Origin: an uncultured Flavobacteriaceae bacterium
GTDB lineage: Bacteria > Bacteroidota > Bacteroidia > Flavobacteriales > Flavobacteriaceae
Length of the DNA: 64,000 nucleotides
Reading direction: 5' to 3'
Assembly: GCA_947487895.1 (NCBI GenBank)
Contig: CANKYF010000004.1
Span: forward strand, 333,041-397,040
Below the pieces are notes generated by a model. The model was not told the DNA's origin and searched no databases. It saw only the letters and a program-made list of their open reading frames with translations. The stretch's first letter is position 1, and each line of letters starts with the position of its first letter. Below are positions 8,170 to 17,231 of the stretch, piece by piece. Made by a program: the position numbers and the translations under genes.

Positions 8170-10545
8170 ATGGAATATAAAACATGTTTCCACTGTGGGT
8201 TAGATGCAACATCTGCTAATATCTCTTATGATGATAAACCATTTTGCTGTAATGGTTGCAAAACCGTATATGAAATATTTTCCGCAAACAATTTAACTTG
8301 TTATTACGATTTACAGAAGGCTCCTGGAGCTACTCCAAAAGAGGTGGTTGGCAAATATATTTTTTTAGAAAACAACAAAATTGTTGAGCAACTGTTAGAG
8401 TTTAATAACGATGATATACAAATTGTTAATTTATATATTCCGCATATACACTGTAGTTCTTGTATCTGGATTTTAGAAAATCTCAATAAATTAAACAACA
8501 GTGTCAATGCATCAATAGTAAACTTTGGAAAGAAGACAGTTAGGGTTACTTATAACTCGCAAAAAACCACTCTCAAAGAATTAGTAATTCTTTTAAGTAG
8601 TATTGGATACGAACCGTATATAACTTTAGAAGATTACAGTGTTGGTAAAAAGAAGACAGAACGTTCCTTAATTTATAAATTAGGAGTAGCTGGTTTTGCC
8701 TTTGGAAATGTGATGTTTTTATCCTTCCCTGAGTATTTTGAAGTAGGTGAATTTTGGCTTGAAAAATACAAACACCTGTTTAGGTGGTTAATGTTTATTT
8801 ACAGTTTACCAGTAGTATTCTATTCGGCACAAGATTATTTTATTTCAGCCTTTAAAGGATTGCGATCAAAAATATTGAACATTGATGTGCCCATTGCTCT
8901 AGGAGCTGCAGTACTATTTATTAGAAGTTCTGCTGAAATAATATTAGACATTGGCTCTGGTTTTTTTGATAGCTTAACAGGACTTATTTTCTTTTTACTA
9001 GTAGGGAAGTTTTTTCAACAAAAAACCTATACATTCTTGTCTTTTGAACGTGATTATAAATCTTATTTCCCAATAGGAATTACCAAAATCACTGATGAAG
9101 ACAAAGAAGAATCTATTCAGGTTTATGATATTAAAAAAGGAGATAGATTACTTATTAGAAACGAAGAACTCATTCCTGTTGATTGTATTTTAATTAAAGG
9201 AAACGCTCATATTGATTACAGTTTTGTAACTGGCGAATCTAAAACGATCACTAAACAATCTGGAGATAAATTGTTTGCTGGTGGTAAACAGATAAATGGT
9301 ACTATTGAAGTAGATGTTTTAAAATCTGTAGAACAGAGTTACCTCACCCAACTTTGGAGTAATGATGTCTTTAAAAAAGATAAAGAATCATCATATACAA
9401 CATTAACTAATAGCATTAGTAAAAACTTTACCATTGCCATTCTACTTATTGCATTTATTGCAACTGGGTATTGGTTTTTAATAGATTCTAGTAAAGCAAT
9501 TAATGTATTTACTGCAGTATTAATTATTGCATGCCCGTGTGCTATTGCGTTATCAGCTCCTTTTACTTTTGGGAATATTCTACGCATACTTGGAAAGAAA
9601 AAATTCTATTTAAAAAACGCTGGCGTCATTGAGCAATTAGCTAAGATAGATACCATTATTTTTGATAAAACAGGAACCATAACTTCCAATAAAGAAGCCT
9701 CAATAAATTATGATGGTGAAGCGTTTTCTTCATTAGAAGAGTCTTTATTAAAAAGCACTTTGAGAGGTTCTAACCACCCGCTAAGCAGGTCTCTATATCA
9801 GCTTTTAAAAGATCAGGATATTATTACTTTAAATGATTACCAAGAACATACAGGTAAAGGCATTGAAGCTCAATATAAAGAGGAATACATAAAAGTTGGA
9901 GCAGCTTCCTTTGTAGGACAATCAGAAGAAACAACTACCCTAAATACTACTGTTCATGTTAGTACCAACAATATATATAAGGGTAAGTTTACTTTTTATA
10001 ACGCTTATAGAAAAGGGTTATCACAATTATTCAACGTACTTAAAAAAGACTATGATTTAGCCATTCTCTCTGGTGACAATGAAGGTGAAAAAGACAACTT
10101 AACCAAGTTACTACCTCCTAAAACTAAACTGTTATTCAACCAGAAACCAGAAGATAAACTAGAATACATTGAATATCACCAAAGTGAAGGTGCTAATGTA
10201 CTCATGATAGGAGACGGACTAAATGATGCCGGAGCCTTAGCTCAAAGTAATGTAGGCATCGCTATTTCTGAAAATGTGAATGTGTTTTCACCAGCATGTG
10301 ATGCCATTTTAGATGCCTCCAAATTCAATGAATTATCTAACTATTTAAAAATATCCAAATCGGCTATAAAGATTATAAAATGGAGTTTCGTACTCTCATT
10401 TATCTATAATATCATAGGGCTTTATTTTGCTGTTACAGGACAATTGGCTCCTGTAGTCGCCGCTATTTTAATGCCATTAAGCTCTATTAGTATTGTGATA
10501 TTTACCACCATTTGCACCAACATTATTAGCAGAAAATTGAGATAG
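8170..10545 (+). CDS. ccoI: Copper-translocating P1B-type ATPase for cbb3 oxidase assembly (CcoI/FixI)
   Basis: The protein has 791 residues. The N-terminus has the cysteine-rich domain typical of CcoI-type ATPases (CFHCG at 6-10, CCNGC at 26-30), then a heavy-metal-associated domain with HCSSC at 94-98. Membrane helices follow, with the CPC metal site at C455-P-C457, the phosphorylation motif DKTGT starting at D499, and the GDGLND hinge with D682. CcoI-type enzymes deliver copper for the CuB site of cbb3 oxidase. The gene is followed, after a repeat element, by ccoS-ccoNO-ccoQ-ccoP, and an Fnr-like promoter precedes it. All catalytic motifs appear intact. Confidence 0.93.
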   Translation: MEYKTCFHCGLDATSANISYDDKPFCCNGCKTVYEIFSANNLTCYYDLQKAPGATPKEVVGKYIFLENNKIVEQLLEFNNDDIQIVNLYIPHIHCSSCIWILENLNKLNNSVNASIVNFGKKTVRVTYNSQKTTLKELVILLSSIGYEPYITLEDYSVGKKKTERSLIYKLGVAGFAFGNVMFLSFPEYFEVGEFWLEKYKHLFRWLMFIYSLPVVFYSAQDYFISAFKGLRSKILNIDVPIALGAAVLFIRSSAEIILDIGSGFFDSLTGLIFFLLVGKFFQQKTYTFLSFERDYKSYFPIGITKITDEDKEESIQVYDIKKGDRLLIRNEELIPVDCILIKGNAHIDYSFVTGESKTITKQSGDKLFAGGKQINGTIEVDVLKSVEQSYLTQLWSNDVFKKDKESSYTTLTNSISKNFTIAILLIAFIATGYWFLIDSSKAINVFTAVLIIACPCAIALSAPFTFGNILRILGKKKFYLKNAGVIEQLAKIDTIIFDKTGTITSNKEASINYDGEAFSSLEESLLKSTLRGSNHPLSRSLYQLLKDQDIITLNDYQEHTGKGIEAQYKEEYIKVGAASFVGQSEETTTLNTTVHVSTNNIYKGKFTFYNAYRKGLSQLFNVLKKDYDLAILSGDNEGEKDNLTKLLPPKTKLLFNQKPEDKLEYIEYHQSEGANVLMIGDGLNDAGALAQSNVGIAISENVNVFSPACDAILDASKFNELSNYLKISKSAIKIIKWSFVLSFIYNIIGLYFAVTGQLAPVVAAILMPLSSISIVIFTTICTNIISRKLR

Positions 10546-10573
10546 AAATTAAGATTGGTTTTAGCGGATAGAT

Positions 10574-10684
10574 GCGTTAGGGATTGAGCAATTGTTGGAG
10601 CTCCTCGTAGAGAGCGACTTGCGAAAGCCCGACCACGTGTTTATTGAGCGGAGTCGAAATACAAGCGTGGTAACGCCCAAAAAA
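10574..10684 (+). repeat. Interspersed repeat (about 105-110 nt), copy A
   Basis: The core pattern is GCGTTAGGGATTGA, a TTGGAGCTCCTCG hairpin region, GAGAGCGACTT, GAAAGCCCGACC and, near the end, ACGCCCAAAA. Copy C (52394-52497) is very close in the first 65 nt; copy B (15936-16024) is diverged. The 3' half of this copy includes a GAGCGGAGTCGAAAT segment related to the short GAGCGCAGTCGAA repeats elsewhere in the window. It lies between ccoI and the ccoS promoter. Confidence 0.85.
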
Positions 10685-10699
10685 GATATAAAATGAAAC

Positions 10700-10743
10700 A
10701 TGATAAATATCATTTTTTACAAAAAAGGTTGAAAGTACTTTTG
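10700..10743 (+). promoter_or_regulatory. Fnr-like operator and -7 element of the ccoSNOQP operon
   Basis: ATGATAAATATCAT (10700-10713) is an inverted repeat fitting ATGAY-N4-RTCAT. Exactly 22 nt later lies TACTTTTG (10736-10743), a perfect TAnnTTTG -7 element. This puts the operator centre at about -41 from the expected start, the class II activator position. No -33 TTG element is seen at the expected distance, consistent with activator dependence. Confidence 0.82.
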
Positions 10744-10763
10744 ACCCATAACTTCAATTAGGT

Positions 10764-10949
10764 ATGAGTGTTATATATGTTTTATTAGCTATAAGTATAG
10801 TTGTAGCTGTGGGTTTCTTTATAGCCTTCATTTTGGCCGTTAAAAGCGGGCAATATGATGATAATTATACGCCTTCGGTACGAATGCTTTTTGAAGATGA
10901 ACTAATTAAAGAAAAATCAAATAAATCAATACTAACCAAAAAAGATTAA
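10764..10949 (+). CDS. ccoS: cbb3-type cytochrome oxidase assembly protein CcoS
   Basis: The protein has 61 residues: one N-terminal membrane helix (VIYVLLAISIVVAVGFFIAF), then a short tail with the CcoS-like SGQYDDNYTPSVRMLFED. CcoS is needed for insertion of copper and heme cofactors into CcoN. It starts the main oxidase operon here and is followed after 9 nt by ccoNO. The protein is short but its position and sequence make the call firm. Confidence 0.92.
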   Translation: MSVIYVLLAISIVVAVGFFIAFILAVKSGQYDDNYTPSVRMLFEDELIKEKSNKSILTKKD

Positions 10950-10958
10950 GAACAAATT

Positions 10959-13145
10959 ATGGAGGTGCAACAATTTCATTACGATAATAAAATCGTTACA
11001 AAGTTCATTTACGCCACAATAATTTTTGGGGTTGTTGGTATGCTGGTAGGATTATTACTAGCCTTTATGTTTTTATTCCCAAACCTAACAGATGGTATTT
11101 CATGGCTTAGTTTTGGTCGCTTAAGACCTTTACATACTAATGCCGTAATTTTTGCATTTGTTGGTAACGCTATGTTTGCTGGGGTGTATTATTCATTACA
11201 ACGACTCCTAAAAACCCGTATGGCTAGCGACCTTTTAAGTAACATTAACTTTTGGGGGTGGCAACTTATTATTGTTGCCGCAGCTATATCATTACCATTA
11301 GGCTATACAACATCAAAAGAATATGCTGAGTTGGAGTGGCCTATAGATATTGCCATTGCATTAGTTTGGGTGGTGTTTGGTGTAAACATGATTTGGACCA
11401 TTTTAAAACGAAGACAACGCCATTTATATGTTGCCGTTTGGTTCTACATAGCCACCTTTGTTACGGTTGCCGTACTTCATATTTTTAATAGTTTAGAATT
11501 ACCGGTTAGTGCCATGAAAAGTTATTCGGTATATGCTGGTGTTCAAGACGCATTGGTACAATGGTGGTATGGCCATAATGCGGTAGCGTTTTTCCTTACC
11601 ACTCCGTTCTTAGGATTGATGTACTACTTTGTTCCTAAAGCCGCCAACAGACCTGTATACTCTTATAGATTATCTATTGTGCACTTCTGGTCGTTAATAT
11701 TTATATACATCTGGGCAGGACCGCATCATTTATTATACACTGCTTTACCAGAATGGGCACAAAACTTAGGTGTCACATTCTCTATAATGTTACTAATGCC
11801 ATCTTGGGGTGGTATGATAAATGGTTTATTAACCTTACGTGGCGCATGGGATAAAGTAAGAACAGATCCTGTTTTAAAATTCATGGTGGTTGCTATTACT
11901 GGTTATGGTATGGCAACATTTGAAGGCCCTACCCTATCTCTTAAAAACGTAAATGCCATTGCGCACTTTACAGATTGGATTATTGCTCACGTACATGTTG
12001 GCGCTTTAGCTTGGAATGGCTTTATGGCTTTTGGTATGATTTATTATTTAGTACCACGACTATTCAAAACAAAATTACATTCATTACCACTGGCCAACCT
12101 ACATTTCTGGTTAGGCACCTTAGGTATCATTATTTATGCATTACCAATGTACGTTGCTGGTTTTACTCAAGCTAGTATGTGGAAACAATTTAATCCTGAT
12201 GGTACTTTAGTATATGGAAACTTCTTAGAAACTGTTACTGAAATTATACCAATGTATTGGATGCGTGCCATTGGTGGTAGTATGTATGTAATTGGTATGT
12301 TAATATCTGTATACAATGTGTGGGCGACCATTAAAAAAGGCAACAAAGTAACTGATGAGCTTGCTGAAGCACCAGCATTAGAACGCGTTACTAAAAGACG
12401 TACTGCTAGTGAAGGATGGCATACTTGGTTAGAACGCAGACCTATTCAATTAACCATTCTTGCTACAGTAGCCATTTTAATTGGTGGTATTATTCAAATT
12501 GTACCAACCATTATGGTGAAGTCAAATATTCCAACTATAGCCAGTGTGAAACCATATACACCATTAGAGTTAGAAGGAAGAGACATTTACATTCGTGAAG
12601 GGTGTGTTGGTTGTCACTCACAAATGATTAGGCCTTTTAGAAGTGAAGTAGAACGTTATGGAGAATACTCTAAGGCAGGTGAGTTTGTATATGATCATCC
12701 GTTCCTTTGGGGAAGTAAACGTACTGGTCCAGACTTACACCGTCTGGGAGGTAAATATTCAGATAATTGGCACTTTAACCACATGTATGATCCTCAAAGC
12801 ACCTCGTCTGGTTCTATTATGCCACGTTACCCTTGGTTGATTACAGGTTCATCTAGTACACTTGATAAATCTCAAACCGAAGCTAAAATGGAAGCAATGG
12901 TATCTTTAGGGGTACCCTATTCAGATGAAGAGATTGCCAATGCACAACAAAACATGTTAGAACAGGGAGCTCAAATTGAAAAGAATCTATATTCAGATCC
13001 AGACTTTGCTAAAAACTATGAAGCAAATAAAAAGTATGCAGCAGAAAACGGTGAAGATTTTGTAGAAATGAAAAACAGAGAAATTGTAGCCTTAATTGCT
13101 TATTTACAACGTTTAGGAACAGACATTAAAGTTGATTCTGAATAA
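10959..13145 (+). CDS. ccoNO: Fused cbb3 oxidase subunits I and II (CcoN-CcoO)
   Basis: The protein has 728 residues. The first 500 or so form the multi-helix heme-copper subunit I (RLRPLHTNAVIFAF, WWYGHNAVAFFLT, AHVHVGALAWNG supply the heme and CuB histidines). After a linker (RVTKRRTASEGWHTWLERRP) and one membrane helix comes CcoO, with CxxCH at C549-VG-C552-H553 and the typical QMIRPFRSEVERYGEYS segment. CcoO is normally a separate gene; the fusion is known from other Bacteroidota. The enzyme reduces oxygen with high affinity at the inner membrane. The operon has the Fnr-like promoter at 10700-10743. Confidence 0.96.
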   Translation: MEVQQFHYDNKIVTKFIYATIIFGVVGMLVGLLLAFMFLFPNLTDGISWLSFGRLRPLHTNAVIFAFVGNAMFAGVYYSLQRLLKTRMASDLLSNINFWGWQLIIVAAAISLPLGYTTSKEYAELEWPIDIAIALVWVVFGVNMIWTILKRRQRHLYVAVWFYIATFVTVAVLHIFNSLELPVSAMKSYSVYAGVQDALVQWWYGHNAVAFFLTTPFLGLMYYFVPKAANRPVYSYRLSIVHFWSLIFIYIWAGPHHLLYTALPEWAQNLGVTFSIMLLMPSWGGMINGLLTLRGAWDKVRTDPVLKFMVVAITGYGMATFEGPTLSLKNVNAIAHFTDWIIAHVHVGALAWNGFMAFGMIYYLVPRLFKTKLHSLPLANLHFWLGTLGIIIYALPMYVAGFTQASMWKQFNPDGTLVYGNFLETVTEIIPMYWMRAIGGSMYVIGMLISVYNVWATIKKGNKVTDELAEAPALERVTKRRTASEGWHTWLERRPIQLTILATVAILIGGIIQIVPTIMVKSNIPTIASVKPYTPLELEGRDIYIREGCVGCHSQMIRPFRSEVERYGEYSKAGEFVYDHPFLWGSKRTGPDLHRLGGKYSDNWHFNHMYDPQSTSSGSIMPRYPWLITGSSSTLDKSQTEAKMEAMVSLGVPYSDEEIANAQQNMLEQGAQIEKNLYSDPDFAKNYEANKKYAAENGEDFVEMKNREIVALIAYLQRLGTDIKVDSE

Positions 13146-13166
13146 TAACCATGAAAACTTAAAACT

Positions 13167-13352
13167 ATGTTGAAATTTGTAAAAAATCATATGGAGAGTA
13201 TCACGGGAGTAGAGGTCTACCCTATCATCTCCTTACTTATCTTTTTTATCTTTTTTGTAGCGCTGTTTTGGTGGGTTGTAACCGCAAAAAAAGACTATAT
13301 AAAAACTGTTAGTAATATTCCATTAGATAACCAAAAAGACCAAACATTATGA
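13167..13352 (+). CDS. ccoQ: CcoQ/FixQ-like small cbb3 oxidase subunit
   Basis: The protein has 61 residues with one membrane helix (PIISLLIFFIFFVALFWWVV) followed by the charged AKKDYIKTVSN tail, as in CcoQ, a stabilising subunit of cbb3 oxidase. It lies between ccoNO and ccoP; its TGA overlaps the ATG of ccoP (ATGA), so the two are translationally coupled. Little sequence is conserved in this family, so position carries much of the assignment. Confidence 0.85.
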   Translation: MLKFVKNHMESITGVEVYPIISLLIFFIFFVALFWWVVTAKKDYIKTVSNIPLDNQKDQTL

Positions 13353-14278
13353 GAAAACTTTTTCCATCTTGGGCAAGAGTACCCGTAGTATTCTTCATTA
13401 TCTTCGGAGTTGTAGAATTATTTGTAGACTCTGGTGAAAAGCCAGCGTTTATAGAATATCCTGTTGTACTACTATTTCTCTTTTTAGTGCTTTTAATTTT
13501 AATTGCTATTGAAGCCATTGTTGGCGCTCTAGAAAATGTGATGCTTCATAAAATGGATGAAGAGGCTAAAGCTAAATTTTTAGCCGATAAAGAGAAAGCA
13601 TATCAATTTACATGGTTTAAGAAAGCTTACAATAAATTACTAGATCAAAAACCAATTGAAGAAGAGAGCGAAATAGTTCTAGACCATAATTATGATGGTA
13701 TTAGAGAGCTAGATAACAACTTACCTCCTTGGTGGTTGTGGGGCTTCTATATAAGCATCTTTTTTGCTGCAGTTTATCTCGTAAGATATCACATGTTTGA
13801 TGGACCTGGACAAATTGATGAATTAGAAACTGAACTTGCCGAAGCCAAAGTAGCCATTGAAGCATACAAAAAAACGGCCAAAGACCTAGTTGACATTAAT
13901 ACTGTAACATTACTAACAGACGCTGGAGATTTAAATGCTGGTAAAGATATATTTAACACAAACTGTATAGCATGTCATATGGCAGACGGTGGCGGTGGTA
14001 TTGGTCCTAATCTAACTGATGAACATTGGGTTTTAGGTGGTGGTATTAAAAATGTTTTTAAAACAGTTTCTGAAGGAGGGCGTTCTGGTAAAGGCATGAT
14101 TGCATGGAAAGCACAATTAAAACCATCACAAATTGCACAAGTATCAAGTTTTGTATTGAGTTTACAAGGTACAATACCTGCAAATCCTAAAGCTCCTGAA
14201 GGTGATGTTTGGATAAATAAAACTATAGGAGTTGATGTACCAAAAGAAACCTTAATTGACTCAACGCAAATAAACTAA
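13349..14278 (+). CDS. ccoP: cbb3 oxidase subunit III (CcoP), monoheme form
   Basis: The protein has 309 residues. Two N-terminal membrane helices (about residues 8-50) are followed by a linker, a third membrane helix (LPPWWLWGFYISIFFAAVYL), a coiled-coil-like segment (DELETELAEAKVAIEAYK) and one cytochrome c domain with C206-IA-C209-H210. Canonical CcoP of proteobacteria is diheme; only one CxxCH is present here, as in other Bacteroidota. The extra N-terminal helices are also a departure from the proteobacterial layout. It passes electrons from the bc-type/ACIII complex or soluble cytochrome to CcoO and CcoN. Confidence 0.93.
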   Translation: MRKLFPSWARVPVVFFIIFGVVELFVDSGEKPAFIEYPVVLLFLFLVLLILIAIEAIVGALENVMLHKMDEEAKAKFLADKEKAYQFTWFKKAYNKLLDQKPIEEESEIVLDHNYDGIRELDNNLPPWWLWGFYISIFFAAVYLVRYHMFDGPGQIDELETELAEAKVAIEAYKKTAKDLVDINTVTLLTDAGDLNAGKDIFNTNCIACHMADGGGGIGPNLTDEHWVLGGGIKNVFKTVSEGGRSGKGMIAWKAQLKPSQIAQVSSFVLSLQGTIPANPKAPEGDVWINKTIGVDVPKETLIDSTQIN

Positions 14279-14302
14279 ATAGTAGAAAAGCTTTGAAAAA
14301 TT

Positions 14303-14378
14303 GTCATTCTGAACTTGTTTCAGAATCTCATGATATATTATTAATGATTATGAGAACCTAAAACAAGTTCAGGTTAAC
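14303..14378. repeat. Long imperfect inverted repeat between ccoP and ccoG
   Basis: Arms 14303-14334 and 14347-14378 (32 nt each) are inverted copies with several mismatches around the shared CTGAACTTGTTT core. The left arm core TTCTGAACTTGTTTCAGAA is itself a hairpin and recurs, inverted, at 16038-16065. It could slow or stop transcription after ccoP. Confidence 0.8.
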
Positions 14379-14419
14379 AAGAACACAATTTTAGAAAATA
14401 GACTTTAAAAAGTAATCAC

Positions 14420-15844
14420 TTGGAAACCCCAGAAAACGAAATATTTAGAGATTCAATAAGCACTATTACCGAAGAAGGTAAACGTGCTTGGGTGTATCCA
14501 AAAAAGCCAAAGGGTGTGTTTTATGAGTACCGTAAATGGGTCAGCTATTTTTTATTGATATTCCTTTTTTCATCACCTTTTATTAAAGTAAATGGTAATC
14601 AGTTTTTATTGTTCAATGTACTAGAGAGACGTTTCAATATTTTTGGCTTTCCGTTTTGGCCTCAAGACTTTCATTTGTTTGTTATTTCAATGATTATTGG
14701 AGTTGTTTTTATCACTCTTTTCACAGTGGCTTTTGGACGTATTTTTTGTGGGTGGATTTGCCCGCAAACTATTTTTATGGAAATGGTTTTCCGAAGAATT
14801 GAATATTGGATTGAAGGAGATAGAGGCAAACAAATGCGTTTGAACAGACAACCTTGGAATGCCGAAAAAATAAGAAAAAAAGGGCTTAAGCTTGCTATAT
14901 TTTTGATCATTTCATTTTTAATTGCTAATGTGTTTTTAGCCTATTTAATAGGTAGTGATAGGCTAATTAAATATATCACTGATGGGCCTTTTAACCACAT
15001 AGGCACGCTTATTCCGTTAATAATTTTTACGGCAGTGTTCTACTTTATATTTGCCTGGTTTAGAGAACAAGTTTGTGTTATTGCTTGTCCTTATGGTAGG
15101 TTACAAGGTGTTCTTTTAGACACAAAATCTGTGGTTGTTGCTTATGATTATAAACGTGGTGAAAGTACAAACGGTAGAAAAAAAATTAGAAAAAATGAAG
15201 ATAGAGAAGCACTTGGACATGGCGATTGTATTGATTGTTTTCAATGTGTAAATGTTTGTCCTACAGGTATAGACATTAGAAACGGCACACAATTAGAATG
15301 CGTTAACTGCACTGCCTGTATTGATGAATGCGATCATATTATGGAGAGTATTAATCTTCCTAGAGGATTGATACGTTACGCTAGTGAAGAAAACATAAAA
15401 AATAAAGTACCTTTTAAATTGACTGCAAGAATAAAAGGCTATATAGCTGTTCTTTTAATTTTAATTGGAATTTTAACAGGAATGTTTTTTTTGAGAAATG
15501 ATGTTGAAGCCAATGTTTTAAGACTACCAGGACAATTGTATGAACACAAAGAAAATAATATAATTAGTAATGTATTCACTTATAAACTAGTGAATAAAAC
15601 TACAAATAATATTGAAGATGTAACCCTTAAATTATTATCTCACAAAGGTCATTTAAAACTAGTTTCAACAAGTAAAGATTTTATTGTCCCAAGCCAAGGC
15701 ATTGCAGAAGGCACTTTATTTATTGAAATTAATAATGCGGCTTTAAGTGGAGATAGAAATAAGATTAAAATTGGTGTTTATGCAGGAGAAACGTTAATTG
15801 AAACTTGTACGGCTAATTTTTTAGGCCCTAGAAGTTATAAATAG
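14420..15844 (+). CDS. ccoG: Cytochrome c oxidase accessory protein CcoG (TTG start)
   Basis: The protein has 474 residues. Several membrane helices are followed by two ferredoxin-type clusters, CIDCFQCVNVCPTG and CVNCTACIDECDH, and a C-terminal beta-rich domain, the full CcoG (FixG/RdxA) layout. It also has the GRIFCGWICPQTIFME and CVIACPYGR motifs in the membrane part. CcoG is a copper-reducing protein that aids cbb3 assembly. No ATG fits; the reading frame starts with TTG at 14420 (TTGGAAACCCCAGAA). It is separated from ccoP by a repeat but lies in the same direction. Confidence 0.93.
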   Translation: METPENEIFRDSISTITEEGKRAWVYPKKPKGVFYEYRKWVSYFLLIFLFSSPFIKVNGNQFLLFNVLERRFNIFGFPFWPQDFHLFVISMIIGVVFITLFTVAFGRIFCGWICPQTIFMEMVFRRIEYWIEGDRGKQMRLNRQPWNAEKIRKKGLKLAIFLIISFLIANVFLAYLIGSDRLIKYITDGPFNHIGTLIPLIIFTAVFYFIFAWFREQVCVIACPYGRLQGVLLDTKSVVVAYDYKRGESTNGRKKIRKNEDREALGHGDCIDCFQCVNVCPTGIDIRNGTQLECVNCTACIDECDHIMESINLPRGLIRYASEENIKNKVPFKLTARIKGYIAVLLILIGILTGMFFLRNDVEANVLRLPGQLYEHKENNIISNVFTYKLVNKTTNNIEDVTLKLLSHKGHLKLVSTSKDFIVPSQGIAEGTLFIEINNAALSGDRNKIKIGVYAGETLIETCTANFLGPRSYK

Positions 15845-15935
15845 GGTTTTTAGTTGGTGTGGTTGTAGGGTTATTGGTTGATAATAATAAGCTGATTTTG
15901 ATCATTAACCCACAACCATAAAAGTATAGAAAATC

Positions 15936-16024
15936 GCATTAAGGATTGAGGCATTTGTTGAAGCTCTCCCGAAGTTTCGGGAAGCGACTGCCGAAAGCCT
16001 GACCCGAAAGGGAATGCCATTAAA
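15936..16024 (+). repeat. Interspersed repeat, copy B (diverged)
   Basis: It shares the order of blocks with copies A and C: GCATTAAGGATTGAGG, TTGTTGAAGCT, a replaced hairpin CTCCCGAA-GT-TTCGGGAA, GCGACTGCCGAAAGCCTGACCC. The 3' ACGCCC block is missing or diverged (GAATGCCATTAAA). It lies in the 234-nt gap between ccoG and ccoH. Confidence 0.7.
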
Positions 16025-16037
16025 CAATAAAATTAAC

Positions 16038-16065
16038 GAGATTCTGAAACAAGTTCAGAATGACA
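16038..16065. repeat. Short hairpin repeat related to 14303-14334
   Basis: GAGATTCTGAAACAAGTTCAGAATGACA is the reverse complement of the left arm at 14303-14330, and folds as TTCTGAA-ACAAG-TTCAGAA. The two inverted copies flank ccoG. Confidence 0.85.
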
Positions 16066-16078
16066 AAAAATAAGAATC

Positions 16079-16525
16079 ATGAAACTAAATTGGGGTACAG
16101 GAATTGTAGTAGCTTTTATTGGGTTTATTGTATTTATTCTCTATTTCATAATAATTATGAGTGTTGATGATAATTATAATCACGATTTGGTAACTGAAGA
16201 TTATTATGCCGAAGAATTGACCTATCAAAAAGACATTAATAAGCTTAAGAATGCTAAAAATTTATTACAAAATATTACTTATAAGAAAACAGAAGAAGGT
16301 TTAACTATTATGTTTCCTAGTAATATAGATTTTAAGAAAATATCTGGAAAAGTGTTCCTATACAGACCATCTAACAAACAACTAGATTATGAAAGTACCA
16401 TTTCATTATCTAATCCACTTTTGCTCATACCTGACTCCCGTTTGTTGGATGGTCGTTGGAACATTAAAATTGATTGGCAATATAATGGAAAATCTTATTT
16501 ATTTAAAGAATCTATAAACTATTAG
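16079..16525 (+). CDS. ccoH: FixH/CcoH family protein
   Basis: The protein has 148 residues: one N-terminal membrane helix (GTGIVVAFIGFIVFILYFIII), then MSVDDNYNHDLVTEDYYAEEL, the conserved start of FixH-family proteins, and a small beta domain (FYRPSNKQLDYES-like region, read as VFLYRPSNKQLDYES). CcoH is required for stable cbb3 oxidase assembly. Its stop is one base before the start of the SafE-like gene, so the two are surely co-transcribed. Confidence 0.9.
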   Translation: MKLNWGTGIVVAFIGFIVFILYFIIIMSVDDNYNHDLVTEDYYAEELTYQKDINKLKNAKNLLQNITYKKTEEGLTIMFPSNIDFKKISGKVFLYRPSNKQLDYESTISLSNPLLLIPDSRLLDGRWNIKIDWQYNGKSYLFKESINY

Positions 16526-16526
16526 T

Positions 16527-17228
16527 ATGTTAGTTTCTGCATTTATTTTTGGAATTTTGGGTAGTTTTCACTGCATAGGTATGTGCGGTCCTATTGCCTT
16601 TATGCTTCCTGTAAATAGAACAAATGCGGTAAAAAAAGCATCTCAAATTACTGCCTACCATTTCGGACGGCTTTTAACTTATAGTATTATCGGGTTGGTA
16701 TTTGGTCTTATTGGAAAGAGCCTTTATTTATTTGGGTTTCAACAACAACTATCTATTATTATTGGTGTTGTAATGATAGTTTTTGTATTAATTCCGCAGC
16801 ACAAACTAAACAACTACAACATTTCTAAACCTATTTACAAATTAATTTCTAGAGTTAAATCTGCATTGGGCAGTGCTTTAAAAAGAAAATCTGCCGATAC
16901 ATTTTTAACCATTGGATTTTTAAACGGCTTTTTACCCTGTGGTTTAGTGTATCTGGCAGTATTTGGAGCTATTTCTGGGGGTAATGCGTTACAAGGCAGT
17001 TTATATATGACTGTTTTTGGTTTGGGCACCATTCCTCTAATGACTACTGCAATTTATGCTAGCCATTTTCTTAAAGGTGTTACTAGGCAAAAAATACAAA
17101 AAGCTATTCCTGTTTTTGTTGTTATAATTGGTGTTTTATTTATTATTAGAGGACTTGGTCTAGGCATTCCATATATTTCTCCTTCTCCAGTTTATGATAT
17201 GGTTGATAGCACTATAAATTGTCATTAA
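16527..17228 (+). CDS. SafE/TauE-like membrane protein of cbb3 oxidase cluster
   Basis: The protein has 233 residues and about six membrane helices. It has the family start SAFIFGILGSFHCIGMCGPIAFMLP, with two cysteines in the first helix, and the repeat-like NGFLPCGLVYLAV in the second half. Proteins of this type (also called urease accessory UreH-like or sulfite exporter family) often close cco operons and are suspected to carry metal ions, perhaps copper; the substrate is not established. It ends 3 nt before the convergent AraC gene. Confidence 0.85.
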   Translation: MLVSAFIFGILGSFHCIGMCGPIAFMLPVNRTNAVKKASQITAYHFGRLLTYSIIGLVFGLIGKSLYLFGFQQQLSIIIGVVMIVFVLIPQHKLNNYNISKPIYKLISRVKSALGSALKRKSADTFLTIGFLNGFLPCGLVYLAVFGAISGGNALQGSLYMTVFGLGTIPLMTTAIYASHFLKGVTRQKIQKAIPVFVVIIGVLFIIRGLGLGIPYISPSPVYDMVDSTINCH

Positions 17229-17231
17229 AGT

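Noticed and set aside
7381..17228. Whole cco region as a recently acquired island
   Set aside because: No integrase, tRNA or composition change is visible, and the gene set is typical of the group; it looks like core genome.
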